A stretch of DNA of 34,418 nt, taken from Nitrospirae bacterium MYbin6. Its GTDB lineage: Bacteria > Nitrospirota > Thermodesulfovibrionia > Thermodesulfovibrionales > Magnetobacteriaceae. Below, in pieces: positions 15,560-26,162 of this stretch. The DNA lies in contig PEAC01000022.1 in the NCBI GenBank assembly GCA_002753305.1, forward strand, positions 1 through 34,418. Direction: 5' to 3'. The notes beneath the pieces were generated by a model. It did not search any database. It saw only the letters and a list, made by a program, of their open reading frames with translations, and was not told the origin of the DNA. Position 1 is the stretch's first letter, and each line of letters begins with the position of its first letter. The position numbers and the translations under genes were made by a program.

Positions 15560-16458
15560 GTTTAAACAATATGGCAAATGTTATAAAAAAGGCCTTAACA
15601 GTAGTTGCCGCGGCCACTCTGCTGTTGATATTCCCTCAAATAGCAGTTGCCGCGATTAAGGCCACGGCATCTATATATCCACTTGCCCACTTTGCAAGAC
15701 AGGTTGGAGGCAGCCTAACCGATGTGGAGACCATTACCCCCACTGGTGTAGAGCCGCATGAATATGACCCCGCGCCAAAAGACATTCGGCGGATATACTC
15801 CTCCAGGGTCTTCATATATAACGGTGCCGGCCTTGAGCCGTGGGCGGAGAGAATTGCCCCGCTCCTGCACAAACAAGATATCCTCACTGTGAAGGCGACA
15901 ACCGGGATAACCCTTGCAGTGACTAATGGACAGCCCGACCCGCACGTATGGCTTGACCCCGTGCTCGCGCAAAAATTGATTGAAACTATTTGCAAATCTT
16001 TCATAAAGGCAGACCCGAAAAATGAGCATGCCTATAGATCAAACGCAGACGGCTACATAAATAAACTAAGGGCCTTAGACGAGAAATTCAGAGACGGCTT
16101 GAAATCCTGTAAGACAAGAAAGATAGTATCGAGCCACGCGGCCTTTACATATCTGGCCGCGCGTTATGATTTAAAGACACTCGTGTTGAGCGGCCTACCG
16201 CCGTCTGAGGAGCCATCGCCGAGGCGCCTGGGGGAGATTGTGAAGATTGCCCGTGCCGAGGGTATAAAATATATCTTTTTCGCGTCCCTTACAAGCCCAA
16301 AAATAGCCGGGACCGTCGCGCGCGAAATAGGGGCGGCTACACTGGTGTTAAATCCATGCGAGGGGCTTACCCCATCGGATGTCGCATCAGGCAGAGATTA
16401 TATCTCCATCATGGAAGACAACCTGAGAAACCTTCGCATAGCGCTCTCCTGCCAATGA
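15556..16458 (+). CDS. znuA: Metal ABC transporter substrate-binding protein (ZnuA/TroA family)
   Basis: Periplasmic cluster A-I solute-binding protein that delivers Zn(II) (or Mn(II)) to the permease. About 300 aa from GTG 15556, which overlaps the regulator's stop (GTGA) and has GGAG five bases upstream; ATG 15571 is an alternative. The signal peptide is MANVIKKALTVV... ending IAVA, cleaved before AIKATASIYPL. Metal ligands are visible: His in YPLAHFA, GVEPHEYDP, DPHVWLDP and SSHAAFTY. The His-rich loop common in zinc-specific ZnuA is missing. The fourth-position motif is LNPCEG instead of LDP. It overlaps znuC by ATGA. Confidence 0.9.
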   Translation: MSLNNMANVIKKALTVVAAATLLLIFPQIAVAAIKATASIYPLAHFARQVGGSLTDVETITPTGVEPHEYDPAPKDIRRIYSSRVFIYNGAGLEPWAERIAPLLHKQDILTVKATTGITLAVTNGQPDPHVWLDPVLAQKLIETICKSFIKADPKNEHAYRSNADGYINKLRALDEKFRDGLKSCKTRKIVSSHAAFTYLAARYDLKTLVLSGLPPSEEPSPRRLGEIVKIARAEGIKYIFFASLTSPKIAGTVAREIGAATLVLNPCEGLTPSDVASGRDYISIMEDNLRNLRIALSCQ

Positions 16459-17204
16459 AGACATACTGCATAGAAGTAGAGAACCTGAGCTTTAGTTTCG
16501 ATAAAAACATCGTCATAGAAGACTTGAGTTTTAAAATCGCACAAGGGCAATACACCGGCCTTATAGGGCCAAACGGAGGCGGCAAAACAACGCTGATTAA
16601 GATCATCCTCGGCCTTCTTATGCCCACATCTGGCAGCATAAGGCTCTTTGGTGAGCCGGCCCCGGAGTTCAGGAGGCGCAGCCTCATGGGGTACGTCCCT
16701 CAGAATGCCTCACAGGCGGAGTTCTACTTTCCAGCCACCGCCAATGAAATCGTAAGAAGCGGACGTACTGCAAGGGTGGGGTTATTGAGGCGTTTCACAA
16801 AGGCCGACAATCTTGCCATAGAAAAGGCCATGGAAACTGCCGGTGTGCTTGACCTCAAAGACCGCCTGATAGGGAAACTCTCAGGGGGGCAGCGCCAGCG
16901 CGTATTCATTGCAAGGGCCTTGGCCGGAGACCCGCAAGCCCTGATACTCGACGAACCGGCCGTTGGCGTGGACGCCGCATCGAAGGAACATTTTTACGAA
17001 TTCCTGCAGGTGCTGAATAAACACAGCGGCATAACCATATTGTTTGTGACTCACGACCTGGGGGTTATTGCGCGCGAGGTGGAGAGTGTGCTGTGTCTGA
17101 ACAGGACGCTCCTGTGCCACGGAAAGCCGGATGCCTTCTCCGGGGAGAGGATGATAGAAATGGGCTACGGCGGCATGGTTGCGCCGGTAGTGCACGGGCA
17201 CTGA
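16455..17204 (+). CDS. znuC: Metal ABC transporter ATP-binding protein
   Basis: 249 aa ATPase that powers metal uptake. Walker A GPNGGGKTT, Q-loop YVPQNA, signature LSGGQRQRV, Walker B ALILDEP and switch His VTHD are all intact. The start at ATG 16455 overlaps the znuA stop (ATGA). A longer open frame to 16356 exists but runs back into znuA and is less likely. Six bases separate it from znuB. Confidence 0.94.
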   Translation: MKTYCIEVENLSFSFDKNIVIEDLSFKIAQGQYTGLIGPNGGGKTTLIKIILGLLMPTSGSIRLFGEPAPEFRRRSLMGYVPQNASQAEFYFPATANEIVRSGRTARVGLLRRFTKADNLAIEKAMETAGVLDLKDRLIGKLSGGQRQRVFIARALAGDPQALILDEPAVGVDAASKEHFYEFLQVLNKHSGITILFVTHDLGVIAREVESVLCLNRTLLCHGKPDAFSGERMIEMGYGGMVAPVVHGH

Positions 17205-17210
17205 GGCGCG

Positions 17211-18017
17211 ATGCCGGAGATACTGCAATTCGACTTTATGCTGAGGGCATTTGCCGCCGGGGCAATATTGGCCGTAATCGCCCCGGTGATAGGGATATTT
17301 ATGGTGGTAAGGCGGTATTCGCTGATGGCAGATACGCTTGCGCATATCTCACTAACGGGGGTGGCCGCGGGGATGCTGGCCAAGACATATCCACTGGGCG
17401 GGGCGCTTGTCGTGTCGGTCATCGCGGCCATAGGGATTGAGAAGCTGCGTACATCAAGGGCGGTGTTTGGGGAGTCTGCCGTGGCGCTTTTTTTCTGGGG
17501 CGGGATGGCGGGCGCCGTGGTGCTGTTAAGTGTAGCCGGAGGGTTTAATGTCGGCCTTTTTGCCTATCTCTTTGGGAGCATCTCAACAGTTACTCCGAGG
17601 GATTTATACCTGATTGCGGCACTGGGGATGTTGATTCTCACCATTATCTTTCTGCTTTACAAGGAGCTGTTTTTTGTATCATTCGACGAAGACCTGGCAA
17701 GGGCCAATGGCCTGAGGGCAGAGAACTTCAACCTTGTGATGGTAGTGCTTTCGGCCGTGGCGATAGTGCTTGCGATGCCGATAGTGGGGGCGCTCCTGAT
17801 TGGGGCACTTATGGTAGTACCCGTGGTAACGGCGATGCAGTTTGCAGTGAGTTTTAAGCAAACACTCTTCATATCGATAGTGATATCGCTGATTTCGGTG
17901 CTCTGCGGACTGGTACTATCTTACTACCTCGATATAGCAAGCGGAGGGACAATCGTAATAACGGCATTGGGGATTTTCGCGTTGGCATGGCTTATAACCG
18001 GTAGAAAAAGACAATAA
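17211..18017 (+). CDS. znuB: Metal ABC transporter permease
   Basis: 268 aa ABC-3 family inner-membrane permease with about eight hydrophobic helices. The cytoplasmic coupling region is near FDEDLARANGLRAE. The following helices carry MPIVGALLIGALMVVPVVTA, characteristic of the family. Six bases after znuC and four bases before rseC, so it is part of one polycistron. Confidence 0.93.
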   Translation: MPEILQFDFMLRAFAAGAILAVIAPVIGIFMVVRRYSLMADTLAHISLTGVAAGMLAKTYPLGGALVVSVIAAIGIEKLRTSRAVFGESAVALFFWGGMAGAVVLLSVAGGFNVGLFAYLFGSISTVTPRDLYLIAALGMLILTIIFLLYKELFFVSFDEDLARANGLRAENFNLVMVVLSAVAIVLAMPIVGALLIGALMVVPVVTAMQFAVSFKQTLFISIVISLISVLCGLVLSYYLDIASGGTIVITALGIFALAWLITGRKRQ

Positions 18018-18021
18018 TCCT

Positions 18022-18495
18022 ATGATGAAAGACGCCGTCATAGAGACCGGAAGGGTTATAAAGACAGACGGAGTGACGGCCACGGTACTGATAGACAAGG
18101 GCGAGGCGTGCAAGGGCTGCGGAAAGGGGCAGATGGGGATGTGTAAACCGGGTGGCTCCGGTATGTCCATGGAGGTCGACAACCCGCTCAATGCCATGGT
18201 GAACGACATTGTCACAGTAGGGATAGACGACAGGATTAAAAAAAAGGGATACCTGATTCTCTACATGCTTCCAACATTTAATTTCGTTCTGGGGGCCGCA
18301 ATCGGATATATCCTGAAACACATGTTTAACATATCGTACATGGATGTACTGACAGGCTTTATTTTTTTAATTGCCACACTGGTGTTTTCCCTTCGCTGGC
18401 TTCGTAAAATGGAGAAAAGCGAAAGGCTGTTTATAAAAACAGTCGAGCCTGGCCGCGGCCCCGGCGGCAATGAAGGAGGACGCTATGAGAGTTGA
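18022..18495 (+). CDS. rseC: RseC/MucC-family (SoxR-reducing system) protein
   Basis: 157 aa. The N-terminal OB-like domain carries the Cys motif CKGCGKGQMGMC, followed by the segment VDNPLNAMVNDIVTVGI and two membrane helices (about 75-95 and 105-125). The C-terminal tail is basic. RseC proteins affect sigma-E control in gamma-proteobacteria and link to Rnf/SoxR reduction. Here the neighbours are a zinc transporter and a rhomboid protease, so the role may differ. The 3' end overlaps the rhomboid gene by 11 nt and contains its ribosome site. Confidence 0.85.
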   Translation: MMKDAVIETGRVIKTDGVTATVLIDKGEACKGCGKGQMGMCKPGGSGMSMEVDNPLNAMVNDIVTVGIDDRIKKKGYLILYMLPTFNFVLGAAIGYILKHMFNISYMDVLTGFIFLIATLVFSLRWLRKMEKSERLFIKTVEPGRGPGGNEGGRYES

Positions 18496-19051
18496 GTATA
18501 ATTCCCCTGTAATACTTACCTATGCGATAATAAGTTGTGGCGTCATGGCGGCTTCCGATATAGTGCCCGGCGTAAGGTATTTGTTTTCGGCCCCGGCGCA
18601 CATTCACTTAACGGGGGTGTTTTTTTACTTCAGGCTGTTCAGCCATATTGCGGGGCATGCCGACTGGCAGCATCTGCTGTCGAACTTCTCGTTCATACTA
18701 CTAATTGGGCCGGTTGCCGAGGAGAAATATGGCTCGCGCTCCTTGCTCTTTATGATACTGGTTACGGCCCTGGCGATTGGCCTTTTAAACGCCATATTCT
18801 TTTCGACCGGCCTGGTTGGCGCAAGCGGCATAGTGTTTATGCTAATTGTACTGCTGTCCTTTACGAACGCGTCAGAGGGCAGGATACCGCTGACATTTGT
18901 GCTGGTAGCCGTAATATTCTTTGGCAAGGAGCTGGTGATGAGTTTAAGGCCGGACGGCATATCACAGTTTGCCCACATTATAGGGGGCCTGACGGGGGCT
19001 GCCTTCGGATATTTCGTTAAACCTAAATATATATTGCAAGATATAAATTGA
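18485..19051 (+). CDS. Rhomboid-family intramembrane serine protease
   Basis: 188 aa, about six membrane helices. The catalytic dyad is visible: Ser114 in GASG and His164 in SQFAHIIGG. The helix-2 histidine/asparagine region reads HADWQHLLSN. It cleaves transmembrane substrates within the bilayer. The start at ATG 18485 has AAGGAGG five bases upstream, inside the end of rseC; an upstream in-frame ATG at 18470 lacks a site. Co-transcribed with rseC, which suggests a membrane-stress or quality-control pair. Confidence 0.9.
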   Translation: MRVEYNSPVILTYAIISCGVMAASDIVPGVRYLFSAPAHIHLTGVFFYFRLFSHIAGHADWQHLLSNFSFILLIGPVAEEKYGSRSLLFMILVTALAIGLLNAIFFSTGLVGASGIVFMLIVLLSFTNASEGRIPLTFVLVAVIFFGKELVMSLRPDGISQFAHIIGGLTGAAFGYFVKPKYILQDIN

Positions 19052-19081
19052 ATAAGTCAAACAAATTAAGGAGATACCCAC

Positions 19082-20503
19082 ATGGAAGACATACAAACCG
19101 GCAGCACAAATACGCGCATTGAGACCGACAGCATGGGAGAGATTGCAGTCCCGGCAAACCACTACTGGGGGGCGCAGACGCAGCGTTCGCTTGTACACTT
19201 CTCCATAGGGCACGACCTCATTCCCATAGAGGTTATCCATGCCTTTGGGATACTCAAAAAGGCTGCCGCCATGGCAAACAGAGACCTCGGTCTGCTTCCC
19301 GCGGATAAGGCAGAGCTGATAATCCTGGCCGCCGATGAGGTTATCGCGGGTAAACTCGACGGGCACTTTCCACTGAGAGTATGGCAGACCGGAAGCGGCA
19401 CACAGAGCAACATGAACGTAAACGAGGTCATCTCAAACCGTGCCATAGAGCTTGCCGGCGGGCGTATGGGCAGCAAAGACCCCATCCATCCCAACGACCA
19501 CGTCAATAAATCCCAATCCTCAAACGATACATTTCCCACGGCGATGCACATAGCCGCGGCCACCGCCATATTGAACAAACTTATCCCGGCCATAAAGACG
19601 CTCCGCGACTCGCTGCAAAGAAAATCCGGCGAATTTGCCCACATCGTCAAAATCGGCCGCACCCATCTTCAGGACGCCGTCCCTCTGACGGTCGGCCAGG
19701 AGTTCTCAGGGTATGTGGCACAGTTAGAGCATTCACTAAAGGGCCTCAGCGGCACGCTGCCGGGGCTCTATGAACTTGCCGCCGGCGGGACGGCCGTCGG
19801 GACGGGCCTTAACACCCACCCGGAGTTTGCAAAGACCGTGGCCTCAAATATTGCCGCCCTTACGGGGCTTCCATTTATCACCGCGCCGAATAAGTTTGCA
19901 GCCCTGGCCTCCCATGATGCTATTGTGGCGGCAAGCGGGACGATGAGGACACTTGCGACGTCTTTGATGAAGATAGCAAACGACATTCGATGGCTTGGAA
20001 GCGGCCCGCGTTGTGGCCTTGGGGAGCTTATCCTGCCTGCCAATGAGCCTGGCTCCTCTATCATGCCAGGCAAGGTAAACCCCACGCAGTGTGAGGCAAT
20101 GACCATGGTCTGCGTACAGGTGATGGGCAACGACACGGCTGTCGGCATTGCCGGGTCGCAGGGGAATTTTGAGCTTAATGTCTTTAAGCCAGTTATGATA
20201 TTTAATCTGTTGCACTCGGTGAATATCCTCTCAGCATCGTGCGGGAGTTTTGAGGAATATCTCGTCAGGGGACTAAAGGTCGACGAGGGGCGTGTAAAAT
20301 CCTATGTCGAGCGCTCTCTCATGCTTGTGACGGCCCTTAGTCCGGTAATTGGCTATGACAAGTGCGCGCGGTTAGCCCATAAGGCCCTTGATGAGAACAT
20401 GACGCTTCGGGAGGCATGTCTATCGCTGGGGTTTCTCACAGGCGAGGAATTTGACAGACATGTGCGCCCTGAGGATATGACAGGCCCCACACTGTCCACA
20501 TAA
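19082..20503 (+). CDS. fumC: Fumarate hydratase class II
   Basis: 473 aa, interconverts fumarate and malate in the TCA cycle, oxygen-stable class without an iron-sulfur cluster. The superfamily signature [15 protein letters not shown] is intact. Substrate-site motifs [28 protein letters not shown] and [12 protein letters not shown] are present. The ribosome site AAGGAG precedes ATG 19082. It ends the run that begins at the Fur/Zur-type gene, 30 bp after the rhomboid gene. An IS21-family end starts 30 bp after its stop. Confidence 0.96.
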   Translation: MEDIQTGSTNTRIETDSMGEIAVPANHYWGAQTQRSLVHFSIGHDLIPIEVIHAFGILKKAAAMANRDLGLLPADKAELIILAADEVIAGKLDGHFPLRVWQTGSGTQSNMNVNEVISNRAIELAGGRMGSKDPIHPNDHVNKSQSSNDTFPTAMHIAAATAILNKLIPAIKTLRDSLQRKSGEFAHIVKIGRTHLQDAVPLTVGQEFSGYVAQLEHSLKGLSGTLPGLYELAAGGTAVGTGLNTHPEFAKTVASNIAALTGLPFITAPNKFAALASHDAIVAASGTMRTLATSLMKIANDIRWLGSGPRCGLGELILPANEPGSSIMPGKVNPTQCEAMTMVCVQVMGNDTAVGIAGSQGNFELNVFKPVMIFNLLHSVNILSASCGSFEEYLVRGLKVDEGRVKSYVERSLMLVTALSPVIGYDKCARLAHKALDENMTLREACLSLGFLTGEEFDRHVRPEDMTGPTLST

Positions 20504-20533
20504 CCCCGGCAATTGTCAATGAGCAAGCAGAGC

Positions 20534-21130
20534 TGTCGCCGGCCATGAAAAAATGTACCAAAAGCGGCCATGAAAAAAGCAGTACCATCGAAAGAAGAGA
20601 ACTGCAAATAAGCAGGAGGGTTCGATGCTCTATAAGGAGACGTGCATGGATATATGGTCATTAAAGAGGCAGGGATTTTCTGACAGAGCGATAGGCAAGA
20701 GATTAGGGATTGATCGGCGAACAGTCAAGAAGTACATTGAGACAGCGGAATTACCAAGGTACAAGACAGTAAACCGCAAGTCCGGGCTTGAGGCGTACCA
20801 CGAGCTGATAAAAGGCTGGCTGGCAGATGACGACTATCAGGCTACGAATTTGTACGAGAAGGTTATTTTGCAAGGGTACCGTGGCAGTTATACGACGATA
20901 AAGCGATATGTACGAGGTATCAAAGAGGAGCGTGATAGAATTACCTATGTCCGGTTCGAAACGGCTACGTGTTTTCAGGCCCAGATGGACATTGGGGAAT
21001 TCAAGGTTAGGTGTGAAAACGATGAGGAGATTACCGTGTATGCCATGATCATGGTACTGGGTTTTTCGCGGCACATGTATGTGGAATTTGTAGAGCGATG
21101 TACAATGTCAGTGTTTTTAGACTTCCACAT
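20534..21130 (+). mobile_element. Truncated IS21-family element, left end
   Basis: The left terminus starts near TGTCGCCGGCC at 20534. Two copies of the family's internal terminal repeat follow, CGGCCATGAAAAAA-type ending in GTACCA, at 20540-20560 and 20565-20587. Then comes the 5' part of istA. Similarity to IstA stops at about 21130. No right end and no istB follow. The right boundary is approximate. Confidence 0.8.
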
Positions 21131-21203
21131 ACATAGTGAGTACACTATAAACTATATATTACATAAATGTCAAGCAATAAATGAAATATATCTTATGTAT
21201 TAG
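20625..21203 (+). pseudogene. istA: Truncated IS21-family transposase IstA
   Basis: 192 codons against roughly 400-500 in complete IstA. It has the N-terminal helix-turn-helix FSDRAIGKRLGIDRRTVKKYI and the first catalytic Asp region QAQMDIGEF. It also keeps MVLGFSRHMYVEFVERCT, but the rest of the DDE core, including the second Asp and the Glu, is gone. The last roughly 25 codons (SEYTINYILHKC...) are unrelated AT-rich sequence read through to a chance stop. AGGAGG lies five bases before the ATG. It cannot encode an active transposase. Confidence 0.85.
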
Positions 21204-21374
21204 TGGCTACAAATAAGTTCATTTGCTTTAACTACTTTTACCGTTGGCCTTTATCAGCTTTTCGCCAGGAACATCCATTGCAATCCCGCCCGCGTGGCGC
21301 CCGGATGGAGTCCGTCGGACGGCCGTATGAGTTTTTTTTTACTAACCTGAATATTGGCTTTTAAATATTGGTTT

Positions 21375-22466
<1,092 letters not shown>

Positions 22467-22497
22467 TTATATAATGTTAGCATAATAAAATACAAAG

Positions 22498-23007
22498 CTA
22501 CTGAATACATTCCACCGCGGTCTTCCTTAATTTCTTGAGTAAGACCTCGCCTGTTTGTGTGTTGAAAAATATCTTTCGCCCTCTGTCGCCGCCAAGGTCT
22601 GAGGTCATTGGTTTCAGGCCCAGAGAATCAAGGATTTTTAATGCCGCCTTGATATTTTGCCTCCCTACGGTTGCCCTGACTCTGGCATTATATGTCAGGA
22701 CGTCGCCTCCGCCAAAGAGCTTTACCTCAAGCCCCTTGGTGGTTATACAACGCTCCAGCATTTTCTCAAGTATGTGTGTGACGGAGCATGTGACAAATTT
22801 TAATCTCTCCGTACAGTTACCACAGTATTTTCCGCCACAGTCCGGCAGCATGCCGTGGCATATGGCGGCAGTACGTGACGACGGCTCAAACATCGTCACA
22901 GAGACACATGACCCCAGCACCGTCTTGACCAGCGCCGGTTTGTCGGTTATATACACCTCGCCGGGCTTTAGAAAGACCAGCGGCAGGTTCATCTCACTTA
23001 TCTTCAC
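22498..23007 (-). CDS. cheD: Chemoreceptor glutamine deamidase
   Basis: 169 aa. The active-site Cys34 (LGSCVSV) and His51 (ICHGMLP) are 17 residues apart, as in characterised CheD. An extra Cys-rich stretch, CGGKYCGNC, follows the His and is not part of the catalytic core as I know it. CheD deamidates receptor glutamines and often partners CheC, which is absent here. The GTG start overlaps the cheR stop (GTGA). Confidence 0.92.
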   Translation of the reverse strand: MKISEMNLPLVFLKPGEVYITDKPALVKTVLGSCVSVTMFEPSSRTAAICHGMLPDCGGKYCGNCTERLKFVTCSVTHILEKMLERCITTKGLEVKLFGGGDVLTYNARVRATVGRQNIKAALKILDSLGLKPMTSDLGGDRGRKIFFNTQTGEVLLKKLRKTAVECIQ

Positions 23008-23870
23008 TTTCTGACTCTGTACACGGTCGGCGCTACCTGTGTGAACGGGACGTTGAGGCCTCCCAGTGTTTCAGAGTGTCCCATGAATAAGTAGCCGGAC
23101 GGGTCTAAGTACTTTGCGAACTTTCTCAGAAGCCGCTCCTGCGTAGGTTTATCGAAGTATATCACCACGTTCCTGCAAAATATTACGTCCATCGTCTCTC
23201 TGAAGCCGAAGTCGTCGTCCATGAAGTTCAATCTGCGAAATCTTACGGCACTCCTTAGCTCCGGCACAATGCGTACGAGCGGCTTTGTCTTGTCTTTGCC
23301 TTTGAGGAGGTATTTTTTCCTCATCGCCATCGGTACCGGCTCAATCTTGTCCGCTTCGTATATGGCCTCTTTTGCCTTATCCAGCACCTTTGTGGAGATG
23401 TCCGTTGCTATAATCATAAAGTTAAAGCCTGGTACTTTCTCTGCAAATTCGCTTAAGACCATAGTGAGGGTATATGGCTCCTCTCCAGTTGAACACCCGG
23501 CGCTCCAGATCATCAGCGGACGCCTTATCCCCGCCCCCGTGCTGTTTATCAGCGTTGGGATGGCGTGTTTGGCCAAATAGTCAAAATGATTTGGTTCACG
23601 AAAGAAATCGGTTTTGTTTGTCGTAACGGCATCAATCATGTGAACCAGTTCGGTCTCAGCATTACTTGAGTTGAATACATATTCGCAGTACTCCACAAAT
23701 GACCGGAGTCCCAGTGTGCGAAGCCGCCTCTGAAGGCGCGCCTCCAGCATCGTCTTTTTCACGGGGGGCATTTTTATACCCACCTCGGTCTGCACGAACT
23801 CACTGAGGCGGCGAAATTCCTTGTCCGACAGTACGGCCATTACATATCTTTCATCAGTCTCAGCCTGCAT
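23004..23870 (-). CDS. cheR: Chemotaxis protein methyltransferase
   Basis: 288 aa SAM-dependent methyltransferase acting on receptor glutamates. The N-terminal helical domain (about 12-80) is followed by the SAM domain with motif IWSAGCSTGEEPYT and FCRNVVIYFD. The C-terminus ends in the usual LFMGHSETLGG segment. The start has AAGGGG just upstream, 11 bp after cheW. It can use either ATG 23870 or a more internal ATG. The neighbouring MCP ends in a pentapeptide that fits the CheR tether pattern. Confidence 0.95.
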   Translation of the reverse strand: MQAETDERYVMAVLSDKEFRRLSEFVQTEVGIKMPPVKKTMLEARLQRRLRTLGLRSFVEYCEYVFNSSNAETELVHMIDAVTTNKTDFFREPNHFDYLAKHAIPTLINSTGAGIRRPLMIWSAGCSTGEEPYTLTMVLSEFAEKVPGFNFMIIATDISTKVLDKAKEAIYEADKIEPVPMAMRKKYLLKGKDKTKPLVRIVPELRSAVRFRRLNFMDDDFGFRETMDVIFCRNVVIYFDKPTQERLLRKFAKYLDPSGYLFMGHSETLGGLNVPFTQVAPTVYRVRK

Positions 23871-23881
23871 TTCGCCCCTTA

Positions 23882-24376
23882 TTATGCCGCTGCCTGGGTT
23901 GCTTCGTGCGCGAAGGCCAGTTCGTCCGCCGTAAATATCTTATCTATATCCAGGATTATAATAAACTCCTCGTCACGCTTTCCCATGCCCTTTATGAAGT
24001 CCGTCCTCAGCTGCATCCCTATGCTTGGGGCCGGCTCAATCTTCTCCGGCTCCAGCTCTATCACCTCTTGTACGGAATCCGCCAACGCACCCAGGACAAT
24101 TGACTCGTTCTCAAATGATACCTCCACTATAATAACGCAGGTGTTTACGGTCTTTTCCGTACGGGTCATACCGAATTTCAATCTTAAATCGACCACCGGC
24201 ACAACGCTTCCCCTTAGATTTATCACCCCGCGCATAAACTCCGGCGTGCGCGGTACCTTTGTTACGCTGCTGAACTCCAGGACTTCTCTCACTTTCGATA
24301 TGTCTAAGGCGAATATCTCATCCTCCAGTTTAAACGTCAAATACTGTGTTGCCTCGGATATTGCTGTTGCCGCCAT
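23882..24376 (-). CDS. cheW: Chemotaxis coupling protein
   Basis: 164 aa CheW domain (two SH3-like barrels) that joins CheA to receptors. Typical motifs are YLTFKLEDEIFALDISKVREVLE, VPRTPEFMRGVINLRG and VVDLRLKFG. A strong ribosome site, AGGAGG, sits nine bases before ATG. It lies 41 bp after the MCP gene. Confidence 0.95.
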   Translation of the reverse strand: MAATAISEATQYLTFKLEDEIFALDISKVREVLEFSSVTKVPRTPEFMRGVINLRGSVVPVVDLRLKFGMTRTEKTVNTCVIIVEVSFENESIVLGALADSVQEVIELEPEKIEPAPSIGMQLRTDFIKGMGKRDEEFIIILDIDKIFTADELAFAHEATQAAA

Positions 24377-24417
24377 TTTCGGATACCTCCTGTTATTATG
24401 ATTTTGTTAAACCCGTC

Positions 24418-26088
24418 TTAATACTTCTCAAATTCGCTGTCGTCAGCGTGGTCTTTGCTATCTTCTAACTTAATAGCCCTGCCTTTGGCGGGTGCGGCTG
24501 CCTTTGGCCTTGGAGCGGCAGCCATGTGTGCTATTGCCATGGGCTTAGGTTTAGCCTTTGCCTGAGATCTTGCCATACCCTCTGTGCCGGTCTTAAAGAA
24601 CGCAATCGTACTTTGCAGTTGGTCGGACTGTGACGCCAGCTCCTCACTGGTGGAGGCCATTTCCTCAGCCGCTGAGGCGTTTTGCTGGATGACCTGGTCA
24701 AGCTGCTGAATGGCCTTATTTATCTGCTCCGCTCCGCTGTTTTGCTCGTTACTGGCCGCGGTTATCTCCTGTACCAAATCAGCCGTCTTTCGTATATCAG
24801 GGACTAATTTACTCAACATCGCACCGGCCTGCTCGGCTATGCTGACGCTTGAGGCCGATAGCTCACTTATCTCACCCGCGGCCTTCTGGCTGCGCTCGGC
24901 AAGTTTTCTCACTTCTGAGGCCACAACCGCAAACCCTTTGCCGTGCTCCCCGGCGCGAGCCGCTTCAATTGCCGCGTTTAGCGCCAAAAGATTCGTCTGT
25001 CTTGCTATCTCCTCTATGATTGATATCTTACTTGCGATTTCCTTCATCGCGTTAACGGCCTCTGTGACTGCCTTGCCGCTTTCGAGGGCGTCTTTGGCCG
25101 CCGTTGTCGAGATTGCCTCAGTTTGCTTGGAATTGTCGGTGGTCTGCGTGATGTTCGATGTCATCTCCTGCATCGAAGACGATGTCTCCTCAATAGAGGC
25201 CGCCTGTTGTGTCGCGCCTTCTGAAAGCTGCTGTGCGCCCGATGAGAGTTCGCCGCTGCCCGACGCTACGTTATCCACTGCCGTACGCACATTGGCTACG
25301 ACATCTTTTAGCTTTTCTACCATATCGTTTAACGCATTGGCAAGTTGCCCTACCTCATCCTTTCTGACTATATCTATCTTCTTGCTCAGATCCCCGCTTG
25401 CCACGCCCTCGGCAAACACCACTCCGCGCTTCAACGGGTTGCTTATTGAATTGGAAATCATAATCCCAAGCCCTAATGCCAGAATCATGCCTATTACCGT
25501 TATCGTGATTATCAGATTCGTCGCTTTATTGGCAAGCACTGTGTTTGAGTCCGAGGTCTCTTTGGCTATCTTTACTTTTGATTCCTGCAAGGCATCAATG
25601 GCCGTCTGCTCATCAAATGCAGCCTTTTTCCCCTCGCTCTTGGTAACGGCATCTGCCTCATCGTTCTTACCAGCCGACACTAGCCCTATCACCTTGTCTA
25701 CCACAGCGCCATAAACCTTTCTTGTTTCAAGGAAACGCTTAAAAGCCTCCCGTCCCCCCTCTGTAAGAATCGTTTTTTCATATTCTGCCGATGCCTTATC
25801 TATATCTGACTTTAGCTGTTTAATCGTATCCATGGGCTTTTGCATTTCCTCTTTTGTCTTTGCATCCGTCAATTCCCTTAGGTTTATCCTTATTCTCTGA
25901 AATGCTGTCCCCATGTCACCCAACAAACTTATCGGCACCGTCATCTTTTCATAGAGAAACGTGTCGGCGTCGTCTATTTTCTTTAGGTTGATTATCCCAA
26001 AGACACCTATAAACGCCGCTATCAGAGCTACCAGTATAAAACTCCCTACTAACTTCGTACCGATTTTCATGTCATCCAAGAATTTCAT
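24418..26088 (-). CDS. Methyl-accepting chemotaxis protein with four-helix-type sensor
   Basis: 556 aa. Membrane helix 1 about 13-35, periplasmic helical sensor about 36-189, helix 2 about 190-212, HAMP about 213-265, then the signalling coiled coil. The hairpin tip is canonical: [30 protein letters not shown] (split here as family consensus, about 361-391). The C-terminus has a flexible Ala/Pro/Lys linker (about 503-545) and ends EFEKY. That fits the x-aromatic-x-x-aromatic tether used to recruit CheR. It is the only transmembrane receptor in the operon, so it probably feeds the CheA next to it. The ligand is unknown. Confidence 0.95.
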   Translation of the reverse strand: MKFLDDMKIGTKLVGSFILVALIAAFIGVFGIINLKKIDDADTFLYEKMTVPISLLGDMGTAFQRIRINLRELTDAKTKEEMQKPMDTIKQLKSDIDKASAEYEKTILTEGGREAFKRFLETRKVYGAVVDKVIGLVSAGKNDEADAVTKSEGKKAAFDEQTAIDALQESKVKIAKETSDSNTVLANKATNLIITITVIGMILALGLGIMISNSISNPLKRGVVFAEGVASGDLSKKIDIVRKDEVGQLANALNDMVEKLKDVVANVRTAVDNVASGSGELSSGAQQLSEGATQQAASIEETSSSMQEMTSNITQTTDNSKQTEAISTTAAKDALESGKAVTEAVNAMKEIASKISIIEEIARQTNLLALNAAIEAARAGEHGKGFAVVASEVRKLAERSQKAAGEISELSASSVSIAEQAGAMLSKLVPDIRKTADLVQEITAASNEQNSGAEQINKAIQQLDQVIQQNASAAEEMASTSEELASQSDQLQSTIAFFKTGTEGMARSQAKAKPKPMAIAHMAAAPRPKAAAPAKGRAIKLEDSKDHADDSEFEKY

Positions 26089-26162
26089 TTTAGACCCCCT
26101 ATGTTTTATTGAGCATTACATGCCCTGATTGCACACTGTAAATTTATCTAAAGCCATCTCCT

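Noticed and set aside
16356..16454. N-terminal extension of the ABC ATPase into znuA
   Set aside because: It overlaps almost 100 bp of znuA in another frame; ATG 16455 gives a normal-length ATPase and an ATGA overlap.
21290..21340. GC-rich sequence followed by nine T, possible terminator on the plus strand
   Set aside because: Only short stems (GTCCG-T-CGGAC) form, and they lie about 14 bases before the T-run, so no convincing intrinsic terminator can be drawn.
24710..25714. Long plus-strand open frame (334 codons) opposite the MCP gene
   Set aside because: Antisense shadow of the Ala/Ser-rich receptor coiled coil; low-complexity product with no recognisable domain.
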